A stretch of DNA of 42,442 bases, from positions 1 to 42,442 of the forward strand of contig NZ_CAMFLC010000033.1 of the NCBI RefSeq assembly GCF_945957465.1, given 5' to 3'. Positions 38,423 through 42,442 of this stretch are shown here, piece by piece (positions within the stretch are counted from its first letter, which is position 1; every line of letters begins with the position of its first letter). Below the pieces are notes generated by a model. That model made no database searches. It was not told the origin of the DNA and saw nothing but the letters and a program-made list of their open reading frames with translations. Position numbers and translations under genes: made by a program. The stretch comes from an uncultured Leifsonia sp. Lineage in GTDB: Bacteria; Actinomycetota; Actinomycetes; Actinomycetales; Microbacteriaceae.

Positions 38423-39183
38423 TGTCCATCCCGATCGATCTCTCGGCGATCGAGGCGGTCGCGCTGGCGTCGCTGCGGATGGTCGCCTTCCTGGTGATCG
38501 CGCCGCCCTTCTCGTACAACGGGTTCCCCGCCCAGGTGAAGGGGATGCTCGCGATCGGGCTCGCGATCGCGGTCGCGCCGCGGGCCGGCGCGGGGTACCA
38601 CTCCGGCGACCTCGGCGCGTTCCTGCTCGACATGGTGCGTGAGCTCGCCGTCGGCGCCACCCTGGGGTTCCTCGTGTTCGTGGTGTTCGCCGCGATCCAG
38701 TCGGCGGGCAGCCTGGTCGACCTGTTCGGCGGCTTCCAGCTCGCCCAGGCCTTCGATCCGCAGTCGATGATCAACGGCGCGCAGTTCACGCGGATGTTCC
38801 AGCTGACCGCGCTGGCGCTGCTGTTCGCCTCCGGCGGCTACCAGCTGATCATCGGCGGGCTGGTGCGCACGTTCGACGCGGTGCCGCTCGCGGCCGGGAT
38901 GTCGATGGCCGACCCGGCGAAGGCCATGGTCACCGGGGTCACCCAGATGTTCCTCTCCGCGCTCCAGATCGCCGGGCCGCTCATCGTCGTGCTGTTCATG
39001 GCCGACATGGCGCTCGGCCTCCTCACCCGCGTCGCACCGGCACTCAACGCGTTCGCCCTGGGCTTCCCGCTCAAGATCATGCTCACCGTCGTGCTGTCGG
39101 CGATCGTGTTCGTCGCCCTCCCCGGCGTGGTGGGGTCGCTGACCGACACCGCGGTGAAGACCATGCTGGGGGTGGCCAGGTGA
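38422..39183 (+). CDS. fliR: Flagellar export gate protein FliR
   Basis: A 253-residue export-gate subunit with about six helices. LASLRMVAFLVIAPPFSYNGFPAQVKGMLAIGLAIAVAPRA, FLLDMVRELAVGATLGFLVFVVFAAIQSAGSLVDLFGGFQLAQAFDPQS and APALNAFALGFPLKIMLTVVL are family hallmarks. Starts on the fliQ stop; GTGA overlap with flhB. Confidence 0.97.
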   Translation: MSIPIDLSAIEAVALASLRMVAFLVIAPPFSYNGFPAQVKGMLAIGLAIAVAPRAGAGYHSGDLGAFLLDMVRELAVGATLGFLVFVVFAAIQSAGSLVDLFGGFQLAQAFDPQSMINGAQFTRMFQLTALALLFASGGYQLIIGGLVRTFDAVPLAAGMSMADPAKAMVTGVTQMFLSALQIAGPLIVVLFMADMALGLLTRVAPALNAFALGFPLKIMLTVVLSAIVFVALPGVVGSLTDTAVKTMLGVAR

Positions 39184-40388
39184 GCGACGCGCAGGAACGC
39201 ACCGAGCAGGCGACCGAGAAGCGGATGAAGGAGGCCCGCTCGAAGGGTCGCCTCGCCAAGTCCACCGACCTCACCGCCTGGGTCGGCGTCGGCGCCGCCG
39301 CCGTCATGCTGCCGCTGACGCTCCAGAAGGGCAGCGACGCCGCGGTCGACCAGCTCTTCAGCGTGCGCTCGGTGATCGAGAGCCCCGACCCGGCGAAGGC
39401 GCTCGCCGCGCTCGGTGACGGGCTCGGCAGCATCATGGCGACCATCGGGCCGCTGCTCGCCGTCGGCGCGATCGCGATCATCGGCGCCGCAGCCGCGCAG
39501 GGCGGCATCCACTTCAAGCGGCCGGCGCCGAAGTTCGAGCAGTTCAACATCGTCAGCGGCGTCGCGCGCGTGTTCGGGATGCGCGCGCTCTGGGAGGGTG
39601 CCAAGACCCTGCTCAAGTCGGCGGTGGTGGGCATCGGCCTGTTCCTGGTCGTCCAGGGGCTGATGCCGGTACTGCTGACCTCCGGCATGATGCCCGTCTC
39701 CGCCCTGCTCTCGGCGGCCGGAGGGGGTGCGGCCGGGCTGCTGCAGGCGGCCGTCGGCGCCGGGCTGGTGCTCGCCGGCCTCGACGTGCTCGTCGTCATG
39801 CGCCGCAACCGCAAGCACACCCGCATGACCAAGCGCGAGGTGCGCGATGAGCACAAGAACTCCGACGGCGATCCGCTGATCCGGTCGCAGCGGCGCTCCC
39901 GCCAGCTGGCGATGAGCCGCAACCGCATGATCGCGGCGATCGGGCAGTCGGACGTGGTGCTGGTGAACCCGACGCACATCGCGGTCGCCATCGTCTACGA
40001 GCCGGGCAAGTCGGCGCCGCGCGTGGTCGCGAAGGGTGCGGGCGCGATCGCGTTGCGCATCCGCGAGAAGGCCGAGGAGGCGCGGGTGCCGGTGGTCAAG
40101 GACATCCCGCTCGCCCGTGCCCTGCACGCGAGCTGCCGGCTCGGCGACGAGATCCCCGTGGGGCTCTACAACGCCGTCGCACAGGTGCTGGCGTTCGTCA
40201 TGGCGCTCAAGGCGCGCGGGGCCGCTGCCGGCGTCCACACCATGCGGACCCCGACAGCCGTACCCGCCCAGTTCCTCTCGGCGAAGGGCGCCCAAGCGCC
40301 CGGAAAAGCCCGCGATGAGGGCCACGACGTGCCCCTCGGCGCCGCGGCCCCCGCACCCTCACCCGCACCGGCAGGAGGTCTCCGATGA
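39180..40388 (+). CDS. flhB: Flagellar export switch protein FlhB
   Basis: A 402-residue export protein. SDAQERTEQATEKRMKEARSKGRLAKSTDLTAW is the canonical N-terminus, four membrane helices follow, and the autocleavage motif NPTH lies at residues 263-266 (VLVNPTHIAVAIVYE); cleavage there switches substrate specificity with FliK. The last 50 residues are unusual: part of this tail is encoded by the 61-bp palindromic repeat (40280-40340, reverse orientation), giving SAKGAQAPGKARDEGHDVPLG. GTG overlaps fliR; TGA overlaps flhA. Confidence 0.96.
   Translation: MSDAQERTEQATEKRMKEARSKGRLAKSTDLTAWVGVGAAAVMLPLTLQKGSDAAVDQLFSVRSVIESPDPAKALAALGDGLGSIMATIGPLLAVGAIAIIGAAAAQGGIHFKRPAPKFEQFNIVSGVARVFGMRALWEGAKTLLKSAVVGIGLFLVVQGLMPVLLTSGMMPVSALLSAAGGGAAGLLQAAVGAGLVLAGLDVLVVMRRNRKHTRMTKREVRDEHKNSDGDPLIRSQRRSRQLAMSRNRMIAAIGQSDVVLVNPTHIAVAIVYEPGKSAPRVVAKGAGAIALRIREKAEEARVPVVKDIPLARALHASCRLGDEIPVGLYNAVAQVLAFVMALKARGAAAGVHTMRTPTAVPAQFLSAKGAQAPGKARDEGHDVPLGAAAPAPSPAPAGGLR
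40280..40340 (-). repeat. 61-bp palindromic repeat, copy 3 (inside flhB coding sequence)
   Basis: Read on the minus strand it begins GCCGAGGGGC and ends GGGCGCCCTTCGCC, the same outer arms and the same 61-bp length as copies 1 and 2, with a diverged middle. It is translated in frame as part of the FlhB C-terminal tail. Confidence 0.65.
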
Positions 40389-42433
40389 AGTCCACAGCGA
40401 GCAAGGTCGCGGTGCCGATCGGTGTCGTCGGCATCATCATGCTGCTCGTGGTGCCGGTGCCGGCCTGGCTCCTCGACACCCTGATCATCGTCAACATCAT
40501 GCTGGCGCTGGTGATCCTGCTCACCACCATGTTCGTGAGGAAGCCGCTCGACTTCTCGGTGTTCCCGTCGCTGCTGTTGGTGGCCACGCTCTTCCGGCTC
40601 GGCCTGAACGTGGCCTCGACCCGGCTCGTGCTCGGCGACGGCTACGCCGGCCAGGTCATCCAGGCGTTCGGGCACGTCGCCGTCGGCGGGTCGATCATCA
40701 TCGGTGCCGTCGTCTTCCTGATCCTCATCGTCATCCAGTTCATCGTGGTGACCAAGGGTGCCGAGCGTGTCGCCGAGGTCGGCGCCCGCTTCACACTCGA
40801 CGCCATGCCGGGCAAGCAGATGGCCATCGACGCCGACCTCAACGCGGGCCTCATCACCGAGGAGCAGGCGCGGGCCCGGCGCGCTGAAGTGTCGGCGGAG
40901 GCCGACTTCTACGGCGCGATGGACGGCGCCAGCAAGTTCGTGAAGGGCGACGCGATCGCCGGCATCCTGATCATCGTCATCAACGTGGTCGGCGGCATCG
41001 CGATCGGCATGATCCAGCGCGGCATGCAGCTCGGCGACGCCGTCAACTCCTACACGCTGTTGACGATCGGCGACGGGCTGGTCACGCAGATCCCCGCTCT
41101 GCTCATGGCGGTGTCCACCGGCATGATCGTGACCCGCTCCAACGCCGAGACGGAGATCGGCACCACCGCGAGCAATCAGCTCGGCCAGTCGCGCAACGCC
41201 CTCACCATCGCCGGCTGCGCGGCCATCGTCATGGCGCTCATCCCCGGGATGCCGCCCATCCCGTTCGTGCTCGTCGGCGGTGTACTCGTGCTCGCCGCGC
41301 AGCGGATCAAGACCACGCAGGCCGCCGAGAAGAAGGCGAAGGCGGCGCAGGCGGCGGTGCAGAACGCGGGCAAGTCGGAGACGACGGAGGACCTCATCGA
41401 CCAGATGCGGGTGCACGCGCTGGAGATCACCCTCGCCCCCGACCTGGTCGACATCGTGAGCGGCGCCTCCGACGACCTGCTCGCCCGCGTGCGCGCGCTG
41501 CGCCGCAAGATCGCGCTCGAGCTGGGCCTGATCGTGCCACCGGTGCGCACCCGCGACAGCGCGGAGCTGCCGCCCTCCACGTACGTGATCAAGATCGCCG
41601 GGGTGGAGGCCGGCCGCGGACAGGCGCCGGGCGGCCGCGTGCTCGCGCTCGGCGATGCGCTCGACACGCTCCCCGGCACGCCGACCGTGGAACCGGTGTT
41701 CGGCCTGCCCGCCAAGTGGATCCCGTCGGAGATGCGGCACAGCGCCGAGCTGGGCGGCGCGACGGTGATCGACCGGGTGTCCGTGCTCATCACCCACCTG
41801 TCGTCGATCATCACCTCGAACGCCGCACGTCTGCTGACCCGCGAGGACGTGCGACAGCTCACGGAGGCCGTCAAGCAGGTCAACGCCCCGGCGGTCGAGG
41901 AACTCGTGCCGAACCTGCTGTCGCTGGCCGAGGTGCAGCGCGTTCTGCAGGGACTCCTCGCCGAGCAGGTGCCGATCAACGACCTCCCGCGCATCCTGGA
42001 GGCGCTGGCGCTGCGGGCGAAGCTGTCGAACGACCCCGAGGGGCTGATCGAGGCCGCGCGGGCGGCGCTGGGCCCGGCGGTCGTGGCACCGCACGTCGAC
42101 GGCGGCACGCTGCGTGTGATCATGATCGATCCGGGGCTGGAGCAGTCGATGCTGGAGGGCCTGCGGCCGGCCGAGGGCGGCATGCAGATCGTGATGGACC
42201 CGCTGCGGCTGGAGGCCGTGCTGACATCGATCCGGCAGACCGCGGCCCAGCTCGACGAAGCCAACGTGTCGGCCGTGCTGGTGTGCGCACCGGCGCTGCG
42301 ACCGGCGATCCGGCGGCTGGTCGCGGGCCAGCTCTCCGGGCTCGCGGTTCTCAGCTACCAGGAGGTCGGCGCCGTGCAGGCGGCGATCGAGACCGTCGGG
42401 GTGGTGAGAGGTGCGGAGTCGATCGCGGCCTGA
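40385..42433 (+). CDS. flhA: Flagellar export gate protein FlhA
   Basis: A complete 682-residue FlhA, the nonameric ring of the export gate. Eight N-terminal helices surround the FHIPEP region: RLGLNVASTRLVLGDGYAGQVIQAFGHVAVGGSIIIGAVVFLILIVIQFIVVTKGAERVAEVGARFTLDAMPGKQMAIDADLNAGLITEEQARARR. The cytoplasmic domain (from about 330) includes ITLAPDLVDIV and ITHLSSIITSNAARLLTREDVRQLTEAVKQ. The ATG overlaps flhB by 4 nt. Only 9 nt remain after the stop. Confidence 0.97.
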   Translation: MKSTASKVAVPIGVVGIIMLLVVPVPAWLLDTLIIVNIMLALVILLTTMFVRKPLDFSVFPSLLLVATLFRLGLNVASTRLVLGDGYAGQVIQAFGHVAVGGSIIIGAVVFLILIVIQFIVVTKGAERVAEVGARFTLDAMPGKQMAIDADLNAGLITEEQARARRAEVSAEADFYGAMDGASKFVKGDAIAGILIIVINVVGGIAIGMIQRGMQLGDAVNSYTLLTIGDGLVTQIPALLMAVSTGMIVTRSNAETEIGTTASNQLGQSRNALTIAGCAAIVMALIPGMPPIPFVLVGGVLVLAAQRIKTTQAAEKKAKAAQAAVQNAGKSETTEDLIDQMRVHALEITLAPDLVDIVSGASDDLLARVRALRRKIALELGLIVPPVRTRDSAELPPSTYVIKIAGVEAGRGQAPGGRVLALGDALDTLPGTPTVEPVFGLPAKWIPSEMRHSAELGGATVIDRVSVLITHLSSIITSNAARLLTREDVRQLTEAVKQVNAPAVEELVPNLLSLAEVQRVLQGLLAEQVPINDLPRILEALALRAKLSNDPEGLIEAARAALGPAVVAPHVDGGTLRVIMIDPGLEQSMLEGLRPAEGGMQIVMDPLRLEAVLTSIRQTAAQLDEANVSAVLVCAPALRPAIRRLVAGQLSGLAVLSYQEVGAVQAAIETVGVVRGAESIAA

Positions 42434-42442
42434 GTGGCTCGG

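Noticed and set aside
42434-42442. GTG directly after the flhA stop as the start of another gene
   Set aside because: Only three codons (GTG GCT CGG) are visible before the window ends, with no identifying sequence.
1-42442. tRNA, rRNA, CRISPR arrays, transposases or integrases
   Set aside because: None seen by reading; no cloverleaf, no regularly spaced repeats with unique spacers, and no recombinase motifs in any credible frame.

Overview
The window is high-GC, gene-dense DNA with many GTG starts, stop/start overlaps and several leaderless-type promoters. This points to a flagellated, monoderm actinobacterium. The Microbacteriaceae (Leifsonia/Microbacterium-like) are the best guess, from the order rpmG-rpsN-HU-CtaG/CopD and from the style of the flagellar cluster. 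That placement is inferred from gene order and protein character; no database was searched.

Layout. Positions 1-1060 hold the end of a ribosomal-protein operon (rpmG, rpsN, both cysteine-free) and an HU gene. Positions 1136-8501 are mixed housekeeping and accessory genes: a CopD-CtaG fusion, an anchored protein of unknown function, a Pif1-like helicase, an FHA protein, a DUF4383 membrane pair, and a lipoprotein with a serine beta-lactamase-like fold whose three catalytic motifs all look broken. From 8527 to the right edge the window is a nearly complete flagellar locus. It comprises flgN-flgK-flgL-fliW (minus), a FliA/WhiG-type sigma gene, fliC, fliD-fliS-fliT-like, flgB-flgC-fliE-fliF-fliG-fliH-fliI-fliJ-NlpC/P60-fliK-flgD-flgE, flbD-motA-motB (minus), fliM-fliN and fliO-fliP-fliQ-fliR-flhB-flhA. 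Many neighbours are coupled by 1-4 nt stop/start overlaps.

Regulation can be read from the DNA. Six sites with the same layout, TAAC-N15-GCCGATAG (one GCCGATGG), sit in front of flgN, fliC, flgB, flbD, fliM and fliO. They match the FliA/SigD/WhiG promoter type, and the sigma gene itself lies at 12097. For fliM and fliO the -10 element ends exactly 8 nt before the GTG start, so these mRNAs should be leaderless.

The flagellar block is interrupted between flgE and fliM. A FetB-like permease, a YefM-YoeB toxin-antitoxin pair and the inverted flbD-motA-motB operon come first. A four-gene segment follows: an unknown protein, an EspC/WXG-like small protein, a DUF1023-type alpha/beta hydrolase with a WXG-like N-terminus, and a lipoprotein. 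This last segment looks like an acquired secreted-effector type cassette. fliL, flgG/flgF, csrA, flhF/flhG and all che genes are absent from the window.

Further signals: a 61-bp palindromic repeat in three copies (after flgE, after fliN, and inside the flhB coding sequence); a gene-free, AT-richer 0.5-kb stretch at 16082-16603 with several DnaA-box-like sequences; and a 380-bp divergent control region at 11715-12096 with an inverted repeat and two dyads 23 bp apart.
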